NCBI GenBank assembly: GCA_913044235.1
Contig: CAJWOS010000009.1
Location: 1-36,693, forward strand
DNA: 36,693 bases
Direction: 5' to 3'
DNA from: an uncultured Pseudomonadota bacterium
GTDB taxonomy: Bacteria; Myxococcota_A; UBA796; UBA2385
The translations under genes and the position numbers were made by a program. This document shows, piece by piece, positions 7,340 through 13,391 of this stretch. Under the pieces are notes generated by a model, which worked only from the letters and a program-made list of their open reading frames with translations, ran no database searches and had not been told where the DNA came from. Within the stretch, counting starts at the first letter, position 1, and every line of letters begins with the position of its first letter.

Positions 7340-8124
7340 CGCTGTCCCTTGATGAAGTACCCGCTCGGGGTCACGGAAAACGGGAACTTCCGAATGATGG
7401 GACGGTCCGAACGGTCGGCAAAATACTCGTCGATGGCCTTGGTCTCGCCCTGCCAGGGAACCAGGCCGTACTCGTCGAGAACCACCACACCGCCTTCCAC
7501 CACGAGGGGGTAGAGTCGCTCGAACGCGAACTTCGTGGGCTTGTACAGGTCGACGTCGAGGTGCAGCAGCGAGATCTTCAGGCCGGGGTGGTCGTCGAGG
7601 AACTTGGGCAGGGTCTCGAAGAGGTCTCCCTCCACCAGCTTCACGCGGGTGATGTTCGGGATCATTGCATCTTCGTTGAACAGCTCCACCATCGTGCGTG
7701 CGATCTCGGCCGGCGCCTGCCAGCCTCCCTCGACCTTGCCCTGGTTGCGCTCGTTGTGCTGCTTGCCATCTTCTTCTGCAAAGTCCGACAGGCCCCCGAA
7801 GTGATCGAAGCCGTAGATCATCCGGAAGCGGTCGCCGGGGCAGTAGGTCTCCATCAAGTTTGCCCACGTCATGAGCGACGCCCCCTTGAAGACCCCCAGC
7901 TCCACCACGCATCCAGGCAGGTCGATCACGTGCTCGAAGAGCTTGGTGTGGGCCAGGAAGCGGGGCAGCTCGCGGCGTCGGATGAAGGCGGGAAAGTCTT
8001 TGAGCAGCTGCTCGATACCGATGCCATGGGTGGCACACAGCTGCTCGATACGGGCCCAGCGGCGGGCATCTCGGGTGCGGTAGTCGAAGTGTTGCTTCGG
8101 GGGCACGGCCTGTGCGTCGGACAT
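7336..8124 (-). CDS. TylF/macrocin O-methyltransferase-like SAM-dependent methyltransferase
   Basis: A 262-aa class I methyltransferase of the TylF type. The SAM-binding loop is VELGVFKGAS (about residues 72-82); HLDVDLYKPT (about 184-193) carries the Asp pair that binds the divalent metal in this family, and GGVVVLDEYG with PGET-like GETKAIDEYF follows the TylF pattern. These enzymes methylate hydroxyls of deoxysugars in macrolides and surface glycans. The gene is first in a two-gene unit with the PhyH enzyme (start/stop overlap) and is divergent from the thioesterase gene across a 176-bp region. Confidence 0.85.
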   Translation of the reverse strand: MSDAQAVPPKQHFDYRTRDARRWARIEQLCATHGIGIEQLLKDFPAFIRRRELPRFLAHTKLFEHVIDLPGCVVELGVFKGASLMTWANLMETYCPGDRFRMIYGFDHFGGLSDFAEEDGKQHNERNQGKVEGGWQAPAEIARTMVELFNEDAMIPNITRVKLVEGDLFETLPKFLDDHPGLKISLLHLDVDLYKPTKFAFERLYPLVVEGGVVVLDEYGLVPWQGETKAIDEYFADRSDRPIIRKFPFSVTPSGYFIKGQR

Positions 8125-8300
8125 TCGGAAGACTCCCTGCCGGATGGGTGGGCACGGCTAACCGCCTCGGATTCTTTGAGCATCACGCGGTGCGTTTGCA
8201 GGACGGGCCGCTGTCATGGGCTTCGGATGACGGGGCGTGGCAGCCTGGGCCCTGTCGATGGGTTTCGGGCATCGCTCGCGGGCCCAGGCTACCGACAGCC

Positions 8301-8816
8301 ATGCTCTCCTACCTTGCACGCATCATCCCGGCGTACCTTCGTGCCTGGGCAGCCCGGGACCGTACGCAGGTGTCGCGACTGCAGCAGCGAGTCTGGCCCA
8401 CGCAGATCGACCTGAACATGCACATGAACCAGTCGGTTTATCCGCAGGTGATGGAGGCGGGGCGCCTCGACCTCGTGGTCCGCAGTGGGGCCCTGAACGC
8501 ATGGCGTGCACAGGGGGCGACCGTGGTGATGGCCCACCAGCACATCACCTACCGGCGAGAGCTGCGGCTCGGGGCGGCCTACCTCCTCGACACCCGGGCC
8601 GTTGGGGTGGACGGGCGGATTCTGCTGCTGGAGAGTCACTTCCTCGTGGGCGAGCGGGTGCATGCTGCGGCTCGAGTGGGCCTGTTGTCGGTGGGGCCGG
8701 ATGGCGTGCTGTCGGCCGAAGCGGTGGCGGCGATGGCGGCGCCGTACTTGGTTGAGGCGCTGGAGGTAGAAGACTGGCGTGTGGTGGGCGACGCGGTGGA
8801 AGCGACGGTGGGGTGA
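8301..8816 (+). CDS. Hotdog-fold acyl-CoA thioesterase (4HBT/THEM6-like)
   Basis: A 171-aa protein with the 4-hydroxybenzoyl-CoA-thioesterase signature: QIDLNMHMNQSVYPQVMEAGR, which matches the family's D-x-(N/D)-x-H-x-N...Y...ExAR pattern with the catalytic Asp at QID. HQHITYRREL and DTRAVGVDGRILLLESHF are the following hotdog strands. The ATG at 8301 is chosen because the upstream in-frame extension has no family resemblance and overlaps the divergent promoter region. It likely hydrolyses acyl-CoA thioesters in the cytoplasm; the specific substrate is unknown. Its 3' end abuts the left repeat of the AbiE island. Confidence 0.8.
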   Translation: MLSYLARIIPAYLRAWAARDRTQVSRLQQRVWPTQIDLNMHMNQSVYPQVMEAGRLDLVVRSGALNAWRAQGATVVMAHQHITYRRELRLGAAYLLDTRAVGVDGRILLLESHFLVGERVHAAARVGLLSVGPDGVLSAEAVAAMAAPYLVEALEVEDWRVVGDAVEATVG

Positions 8817-8839
8817 GCGGTGTGGGGGTGTGCTTCTCC

Positions 8840-8891
8840 CCAACGACAAAACCCCAAGTCTTTCGACCTGGGGTTCTGAAGATGTGGCGCC
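8840..8891 (-). repeat. Left direct repeat: copy of the tRNA-Asn 3' end and terminator
   Basis: This 52-bp stretch matches 10589-10640 at 51 of 52 positions (the only difference is T at 8861 against A at 10610). It ends with TGGCGCC (8885-8891), which on the minus strand is the last 7 nt of tRNA-Asn including CCA, and holds the same terminator hairpin (8850-8860 with 8865-8875, loop TTTC). Beyond 8891 the match stops at once. This is the layout of a distal attachment-site copy left when an element inserts at a tRNA 3' end. Confidence 0.8.
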
Positions 8892-9011
8892 CCGAGGGGA
8901 GGGGGTCACAAAATTCTTGGGGAGCGGTGCGGGTGTTTCGGGTCGGATTTTTTCGGATGGGGTGAGTCGTCGGTCGACACCATGGATCGTTATTGCTATC
9001 AAATAGATTAA

Positions 9012-9620
9012 ATGTTTACGATTCAATCCAGCACATCCAGCGCCGTCGCCGTGCTCACCCGGCTCGGTGGAACTGCCCGCACGCGTGACCTGCGCGCAGC
9101 GGGTCTGCATCCACGCGACATCTACGCTGCGCGGGACGATGGCCGGTTCATCGAGCTGAGCCGGGGTGTCTTCCGACTCGCAGATCTGCCGCTCACCGAG
9201 CCCGACCTCGTCGTGGTGGCGACCCGGATGCCGAAGGCGGTGCTGTGCCTCGTGACCGCACTGCATCTGCACGGACTCACACTGGAGCTCCCTAGGGCGG
9301 TGCATGTGGCACTCCCCCGTGGGGTCCATCCGAGCCGCCTCGACCACCCGCCGCTCGAGGTCTACCACTTCTCCGCGAAGAGCTACGAAGCGGGGGTGGA
9401 GACGCGGGAGCTTGATGGTGTCTCGATGCGTCTCAGTACGCCAGCCAAGTCCGTCGCAGACGCCTTCAAGTTTCGAAGCCGGATCGGTCTGGAGGCCGCG
9501 CTCGATGCCCTCAAGCTAGCGCTCTCGTCGCGTGCAGCCACCCCGGCCCAGCTGGATCGGATGGCGCGGGTCAATCGGGTGCAGGCGGTCATGCGGCCGT
9601 ACCTCGAGGCGCTTTCATGA
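9012..9620 (+). CDS. AbiEi-type antitoxin / transcriptional regulator
   Basis: A 202-aa protein of the AbiEi antitoxin family (type IV toxin-antitoxin). The N-terminal winged helix-turn-helix is visible at about residues 14-56 (LTRLGGTARTRDLRAAGL ... GRFIELSRGVFRL), followed by the C-terminal antitoxin domain (ALHLHGLTLELP, VHVALPRGV, TPAKSVADAFKFRSRIG). The start at 9012 has no clear ribosome site; the AT-rich stretch just before it (ATCAAATAGATTAA) is probably promoter, so the message may be leaderless or nearly so. It overlaps the toxin start by 4 nt (ATGA). Known AbiEi proteins repress their own operon and oppose the nucleotidyltransferase toxin; the gene looks intact here. Confidence 0.88.
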   Translation: MFTIQSSTSSAVAVLTRLGGTARTRDLRAAGLHPRDIYAARDDGRFIELSRGVFRLADLPLTEPDLVVVATRMPKAVLCLVTALHLHGLTLELPRAVHVALPRGVHPSRLDHPPLEVYHFSAKSYEAGVETRELDGVSMRLSTPAKSVADAFKFRSRIGLEAALDALKLALSSRAATPAQLDRMARVNRVQAVMRPYLEALS

Positions 9621-10234
9621 CGCCCCGTGCCCTCACGAATGTGGCGGCCTCGGTCCGGCAGCGGCTGCTCAATCGGGCCCGCAAGGAGGGCCGTGCCTTT
9701 CAAGAACTCGCCACCCTCTATGCAATGGAGCGCTTCCTGTTCCGTCTCAGCCGCTCGGCCCATGCCGAACGCTTTGTGCTCAAGGGCGGCCTCATGACCC
9801 TCACGTGGGCTGGCGAGTACGCACGGATCACTCGGGACATCGACCTGCTCGGCCGGGGCGAACGCTCGGTTGCGGCGGTGGTGGAGCGCATGCGGGCCAT
9901 CCTCGAGGTCCAGGTGGAGGATGGCATCCACTTTGACGGCAGCTCTCTCCGTGGCCAGGAGATCACCGTCGAAGCTGCCTACGTGGGAGTGCGGCTCTCC
10001 TTCACCGCTGAGCTGGCGGGAATGCGGCTTCGCATGCAGGTGGATGTGGGCTTTGGCGATGCGGTGGTTCCGCCGCCCACCTGGATTGAGTACCCGCAGC
10101 TGCTGGACCTCGGAGCGCCCAGGCTGCTGGGCTACCCTGCCGCAGCCACCCTTGCGGAAAAGCTCCATGCAGTGGTCGTACTGGGCTTCGCGAATAGTCG
10201 GATGAAGGACTACTGGGACCTGTGGTCGGCCTAG
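9617..10234 (+). CDS. AbiEii-type nucleotidyltransferase toxin, truncated by an in-frame TAG
   Basis: A 205-aa N-terminal part of an AbiEii/AbiGii nucleotidyltransferase. It keeps the active-site region: KGGLMTLTW then TRDIDLLGRG (the GG...DxD pattern of this fold), the VDVGFGD strand with the third acidic position, and the conserved EKLHAVV and RMKDYWDLW motifs. Translation stops at TAG 10232-10234, right after DLWSA, where the family normally continues. The missing part follows in the same frame (10238-10486). The ATG at 9617 has GAGG upstream and is coupled to AbiEi. Without its C-terminal ~80 residues the toxin is probably inactive unless the TAG is read through or is a sequence error. 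Confidence 0.85.
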   Translation: MTPRALTNVAASVRQRLLNRARKEGRAFQELATLYAMERFLFRLSRSAHAERFVLKGGLMTLTWAGEYARITRDIDLLGRGERSVAAVVERMRAILEVQVEDGIHFDGSSLRGQEITVEAAYVGVRLSFTAELAGMRLRMQVDVGFGDAVVPPPTWIEYPQLLDLGAPRLLGYPAAATLAEKLHAVVVLGFANSRMKDYWDLWSA

Positions 10235-10486
10235 CGATTGAAGGTGGTGACGGCCGATGAGCTCGGAGTGGCCATTCGCCACACCTTTGTCCGTCGCGGG
10301 ACGCCAGTGCCCACCACGCTGCCGGAAGGGCTGACGGCATCCTTCGCCGAGGAGGCGGACAAGCGGGCCCAGTGGAAGGGCTTCGTCCGGAAGTCGAAGC
10401 TGGACGCGCCACCGCTCGCAGAAGTCGTTGCGGTTGCAGCGGAGCTGGCGAAGGGGGGCTTTGCCGTAGCGAGGGAAGAGGAGTGA
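10235..10486 (+). pseudogene. Severed C-terminal part of the AbiEii toxin gene
   Basis: In the same frame as the toxin, immediately after its TAG, about 83 codons encode what the family has next: an ADELGVAIRHTFVRRGTPVP segment (compare the AIxxTFxRRGTPLP pattern of AbiEii) and QWKGFVRKSKLDAPPL. A TTG at 10238 could be read as a start but lacks a ribosome site and would give a fragment without the catalytic core. A single base change at the TAG would restore a normal-length protein of about 289 aa. Confidence 0.75.
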
Positions 10487-10588
10487 GTCAGGTACGACTG
10501 CGGAGTTTGTGACGAGGTCAGACTGGTCGGGGTGACCGGGGGCGGTCACTCGGGACAACCGGTGGCTCAGAACCACAGCAGCCAACCA

Positions 10589-10640
10589 CCAACGACAAAA
10601 CCCCAAGTCATTCGACCTGGGGTTCTGAAGATGTGGCGCC
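10589..10640 (-). repeat. Right direct repeat at the 3' end of tRNA-Asn
   Basis: Partner of 8840-8891 (51/52 identical). It contains the tRNA's last 7 nt (10634-10640) and the terminator behind it. The repeat ends inside the acceptor stem; the two flanks have nothing else in common. Confidence 0.8.
10594..10624 (-). terminator. Terminator of the tRNA-Asn gene
   Basis: On the minus strand an 11-bp stem AACCCCAGGTC / GACTTGGGGTT (one G-T pair) with a 4-nt loop GAAT is followed by TTTTGTCG. It begins 9 nt after the tRNA CCA end and is a standard Rho-independent terminator. The same hairpin is duplicated at 8845-8875. Confidence 0.8.
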
Positions 10641-10709
10641 GACAACAGGACTCGAACCTGTGACCCAGCGGTTAACAGCCGCTTGCTCTACCAACTGAGC
10701 TATGTCGGC
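10634..10709 (-). tRNA. tRNA-Asn (anticodon GTT), CCA encoded
   Basis: Read on the minus strand the 76-nt gene has acceptor arms GCCGACA / TGTCGGC with discriminator G and encoded CCA, a D arm with AGCTCAGTTGGTAGAGC, an anticodon loop CTGTTAA giving GTT (Asn), and a T arm with GGTTCGAGTCC. All arms pair. Its promoter should lie in 10710-10794, ahead of the convergent end of the neighbouring gene. It bounds the AbiE island. Confidence 0.95.
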
Positions 10710-10794
10710 ACGACCCCGGCCTATTAATGTGCGGGCCCCAAGGTGCAAGCCCCGCGATCTTCTTTCGTGGAGGATGACCGGCAGCTCGATGGAC

Positions 10795-11250
10795 TCACGG
10801 GCTGGCTGGCGGCGGTGTCTCGGCGAGCAAGCGCAGCTCGGGCGTGGCGAGACGCTGGATCCGGGGCCGGAGCTCGTCGGCGAGGGGACCGGCCAGACCG
10901 GCCTCGAGGACTGGTCGAGCCACGGAGGCGGGCACGCCGTCCATGGCGTGGACCGTGGTGAGGGCGAGGCCCAGGGTGTTCGGCGACTGCATCCACCGGG
11001 TCAGATCGGCGGCCGCGGGCTCGGCGTACAGCTCCAGCACGCACTCGGCGGATCGGATGGCCACCCAGGAGGGGCGCTCGGCGTTTTCAGCCAGCCAGAC
11101 GAAGTCGGCCTGGGGGGTGGCAGACAGGGTGCTCAGCGCTGAGCAGGACTGCTCCAGGTGGCGGGGCGTCATCGCCTGGTAGAGGGCGCTCTGGCTCTCG
11201 GTGGGCGTGGCGGGACTGGCATGGGCGGCGAGGGCGAGCAGGAAGACCAT
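10795..11250 (-). CDS. Small secreted protein of unknown function
   Basis: A 151-aa protein starting at the ATG at 11250 with a short signal peptide (MVFLLALAAHASPA, cleavage likely after Ala). The mature part is helical, with four Cys-poor helices and HEAT-like repeats of the kind SAECVLELYAEPAAADLTRW and ARPVLEAGLAGPLADELRPR. It lies 53 nt after the metzincin gene on the same strand and is probably co-transcribed with it. No known family recognised. Confidence 0.6.
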   Translation of the reverse strand: MVFLLALAAHASPATPTESQSALYQAMTPRHLEQSCSALSTLSATPQADFVWLAENAERPSWVAIRSAECVLELYAEPAAADLTRWMQSPNTLGLALTTVHAMDGVPASVARPVLEAGLAGPLADELRPRIQRLATPELRLLAETPPPASP

Positions 11251-11303
11251 GGGGACTCCGAGACTGAGCGGAAGGCATGCGGTAGCGGGCGGCACCGGAG
11301 CGT

Positions 11304-12458
11304 CTACAACGCGCCCGTGTAGCGGTGCAGAACGCCCGCCTGACCGGTGGAGAGGCTCTGCTGGTCGAGGCAATTGTTGAAGCCGATGCACACTGGGTAG
11401 GGGTACATGTTGTTTTCCCCGAGGCTGGCATCGCAGGCGGCGGTGGTGTTGCACTCGTCGGTGTCCGAGAGCGCATCCCAGTACTGGGCACGGTTGCCGT
11501 TGAAGTCGACTGGATGGAAGAGGCCCATGTAGTGCCCCACCTCGTGGGCGAGTGTCTCGCCGTAGACCTGGATGTCGTTGGTGCTGAAGGTGCCGTCCCC
11601 ACCGGCGTTGGTGATCCAGGACAGCGCCACCGCCGATTGCCTGCCTTCCACGAGTGTGCCGGGGATCCCGCCGGACTCCCCATAGATCTGTGTGGTGCCT
11701 CCCACCGTGTCGCAGATGATGACGGTGATGTCGGCATCGGTGCCGGTGGCGGAGATTTCGCTGATGTCTTCGCTGCCCTCGGTCATCGATGGGATGGCCG
11801 CATCGACCTCTGGCCGCGTGTCGTAGTCGACCGACAGGGTGAGTCCATAGGTAGACCAGATGGCCCGCCAGATGGCGACCGCATCCTCAGTAGCGCCGGT
11901 AATGGTGGCGTTGTCGCCGAGGTCGTCTACGTAGACGATGCGGGCCTGGACAGTGCCGGATGAGAAGCTGTCGTCTTGCTTGACCTGGGTGTAGTAGGTG
12001 ACGCTCTTGCCCAGCTGGTAGTAGCCCTCTGTATCGATGACCGCGACGTCGACGGTGTACCTGCCGGCTGACAGGGCGGGGTCTTCGGCCCGGATGGGCC
12101 AGTTGATCATCATCTCGTTGCCGAGCGGAAGGATCCCGGCGGTGAGGTTGTAGTCGCTGGTGTACCAGTCGTCCCAGTAGAGCTCCCGGCTGCCTTCGGG
12201 GGACCGTATGGCTTCGACCGAGGGGTAGGCATCGCCGGTGACGAACGCCGTGAGGAGGAAGGCGCCCGCGCCACTGTTGACGTTTACGCTGACGGGGAGG
12301 ATCCCCTGATTGTTGGTGTTGCCTGTGTTCCAACAGGTCTGCAGGCCATCGAGATCGGTGCAGATTCCTGTGTTTCCGGCGTTCTTGCCGGTGTCGTCGT
12401 CGCATGCGAGACAACCGAAGAGCAGGAGGATGGCGGGAATGCGCAGCTGGTATGCCAT
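11304..12458 (-). CDS. Metzincin-type zinc metalloprotease lipoprotein (pappalysin/M43-like)
   Basis: A 384-aa protein. The ATG at 12458 follows AGGAA with good spacing; the signal LRIPAILLLFGCLAC gives a lipid-modified Cys at 16 or 19, followed by acidic residues. The zinc site is HEVGHYMGLFH (305-315), the full HExxHxxGxxH metzincin motif. A Cys-containing loop (SDTDEC, AACDASLGE) and a Met-turn NNMYP follow, and a final QQSLSTGQAGVLHRY helix resembles the end of M43 proteases. The first ~200 residues are beta-rich and contain a probable propeptide or adhesion module. It is expected to act on the cell surface or in the periplasm; substrate unknown. Confidence 0.82.
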   Translation of the reverse strand: MAYQLRIPAILLLFGCLACDDDTGKNAGNTGICTDLDGLQTCWNTGNTNNQGILPVSVNVNSGAGAFLLTAFVTGDAYPSVEAIRSPEGSRELYWDDWYTSDYNLTAGILPLGNEMMINWPIRAEDPALSAGRYTVDVAVIDTEGYYQLGKSVTYYTQVKQDDSFSSGTVQARIVYVDDLGDNATITGATEDAVAIWRAIWSTYGLTLSVDYDTRPEVDAAIPSMTEGSEDISEISATGTDADITVIICDTVGGTTQIYGESGGIPGTLVEGRQSAVALSWITNAGGDGTFSTNDIQVYGETLAHEVGHYMGLFHPVDFNGNRAQYWDALSDTDECNTTAACDASLGENNMYPYPVCIGFNNCLDQQSLSTGQAGVLHRYTGAL

Positions 12459-12542
12459 CACAGGTTCCTGGTGCGAGGGTCGAGTGAGTCCGGACGGTGG
12501 TCTCACGGGGCAGGCGGCGAGGGGACTGCTCGTGTCGGAGGT

Positions 12543-13391
12543 TTATTCGGGTTGTGGGGGAAAAGGGGTCGTTTCCGGAGCCGTCGGCTCGACCGCGCCG
12601 TAGAGATTGAGCCGGTCTGGGCGCAGGAACCCCACCAGGATCATCCCTGCTCGATGGGCGAGGTCGGCCGCGAGCGACGAGGGCGCACCCACCGCCGCCA
12701 GCACAGGAACTCTTGCCACAACGGCTTTTTGCACAATCTCGAAGCCGGCGCGTCCACTCACCACGAGCAGAGTGGATCCGAGGTCGAGCTCGGCACGCGT
12801 GGCAGCGCCGATGACTTTGTCGACCGCGTTGTGTCGGCCGATGTCTTCGCGGATGAGCAGCAGAGTGCCGTCATGTTGGAACAGGCCTGCGGCGTGCAAG
12901 CCGCCTGTGCGGTCGAAGGTGTCTTGCCGGGCGCGCAGGCGAGCAGGCAGCGCATATAGCATGGACAAGTCGAGGGTGGGGGCTGGCGGGAGGGGATCGA
13001 AGGTTGCAACCACCCGGTCGATGGTGGCTTTGCCGCACAGGCCGCAGCTGGAGCTGGCGTAGAAGGTGCGGTCTGCGGAGCGTGCGCGGGCCGCCGGCAC
13101 ACCTGCCGCAAGGAGAGTGTTGACGGTGTTGCCCTTGGGTGCTGCGGGGTTGTCGACGTGGGCCATCGCTCGAATGTCGTCGAAGCCGTCGATGACACCT
13201 TCGGTGAGCAGGAACCCTGTCGTGAGATCGAGATCGTGACCAGGGGTGCGCATCGTGACGGCCACCGACTGCCCTTCCACACGCATTTCCAGTGGCTCTT
13301 CGACGGCGAGCTCGTCGACGATGGGGCCAGATGTGGGCTCCGCGGCGTGATGCCGGACCATATGGACGGTGCGGGTGGCCGAGGGGGTCAT
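12543..13391 (-). CDS. fdhD: FdhD sulfurtransferase for molybdenum-dependent formate dehydrogenase
   Basis: A 282-aa FdhD protein. It shows the conserved GHDLDLTTGFLLTEG segment, the catalytic Cys pair in SSCGLCGK (C116 and C119) that passes sulfur from IscS to the molybdenum cofactor, and the DIGRHNAVDKVIG nucleotide/cofactor-binding motif. The ATG at 13391 overlaps the stop of the oxidoreductase by 4 nt (TGA 13388-13390 on the opposite strand), so the pair is translationally coupled. The context says that the neighbouring molybdo-enzyme is its client. Confidence 0.93.
   Translation of the reverse strand: MTPSATRTVHMVRHHAAEPTSGPIVDELAVEEPLEMRVEGQSVAVTMRTPGHDLDLTTGFLLTEGVIDGFDDIRAMAHVDNPAAPKGNTVNTLLAAGVPAARARSADRTFYASSSCGLCGKATIDRVVATFDPLPPAPTLDLSMLYALPARLRARQDTFDRTGGLHAAGLFQHDGTLLLIREDIGRHNAVDKVIGAATRAELDLGSTLLVVSGRAGFEIVQKAVVARVPVLAAVGAPSSLAADLAHRAGMILVGFLRPDRLNLYGAVEPTAPETTPFPPQPE

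Larger units (their letters stand above)
8840..10640. mobile_element. Probable tRNA-Asn-associated mini-island carrying an AbiE system
   Basis: A 1.8-kb segment bounded by 52-bp direct repeats (8840-8891 and 10589-10640), with the intact tRNA-Asn gene at the right end. The only genes inside are the AbiEi/AbiEii pair. The geometry fits integration at a tRNA 3' end: the element lies on the 3' side of the tRNA and the distal repeat repeats the tRNA end plus its terminator. There is no integrase, so it would be non-autonomous or the remnant of a larger element. The alternative is a tandem tRNA duplication with loss of one tRNA body. Confidence 0.55.

Noticed and set aside
8845..8875. Terminator for the thioesterase gene at 8816
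   Set aside because: The T-tail is only on the minus-strand side and the sequence is a duplicate of the tRNA-Asn terminator; it may still act as a hairpin on the plus strand but was not acquired for that gene.
10232..10234. TAG read as pyrrolysine
   Set aside because: No pyrrolysine genes are seen and AbiEii families have no such residue; nonsense mutation is simpler.
10238..10486. Separate small gene after AbiEii
   Set aside because: It is in frame with AbiEii, has no ribosome site, and encodes the toxin's normal C-terminus.
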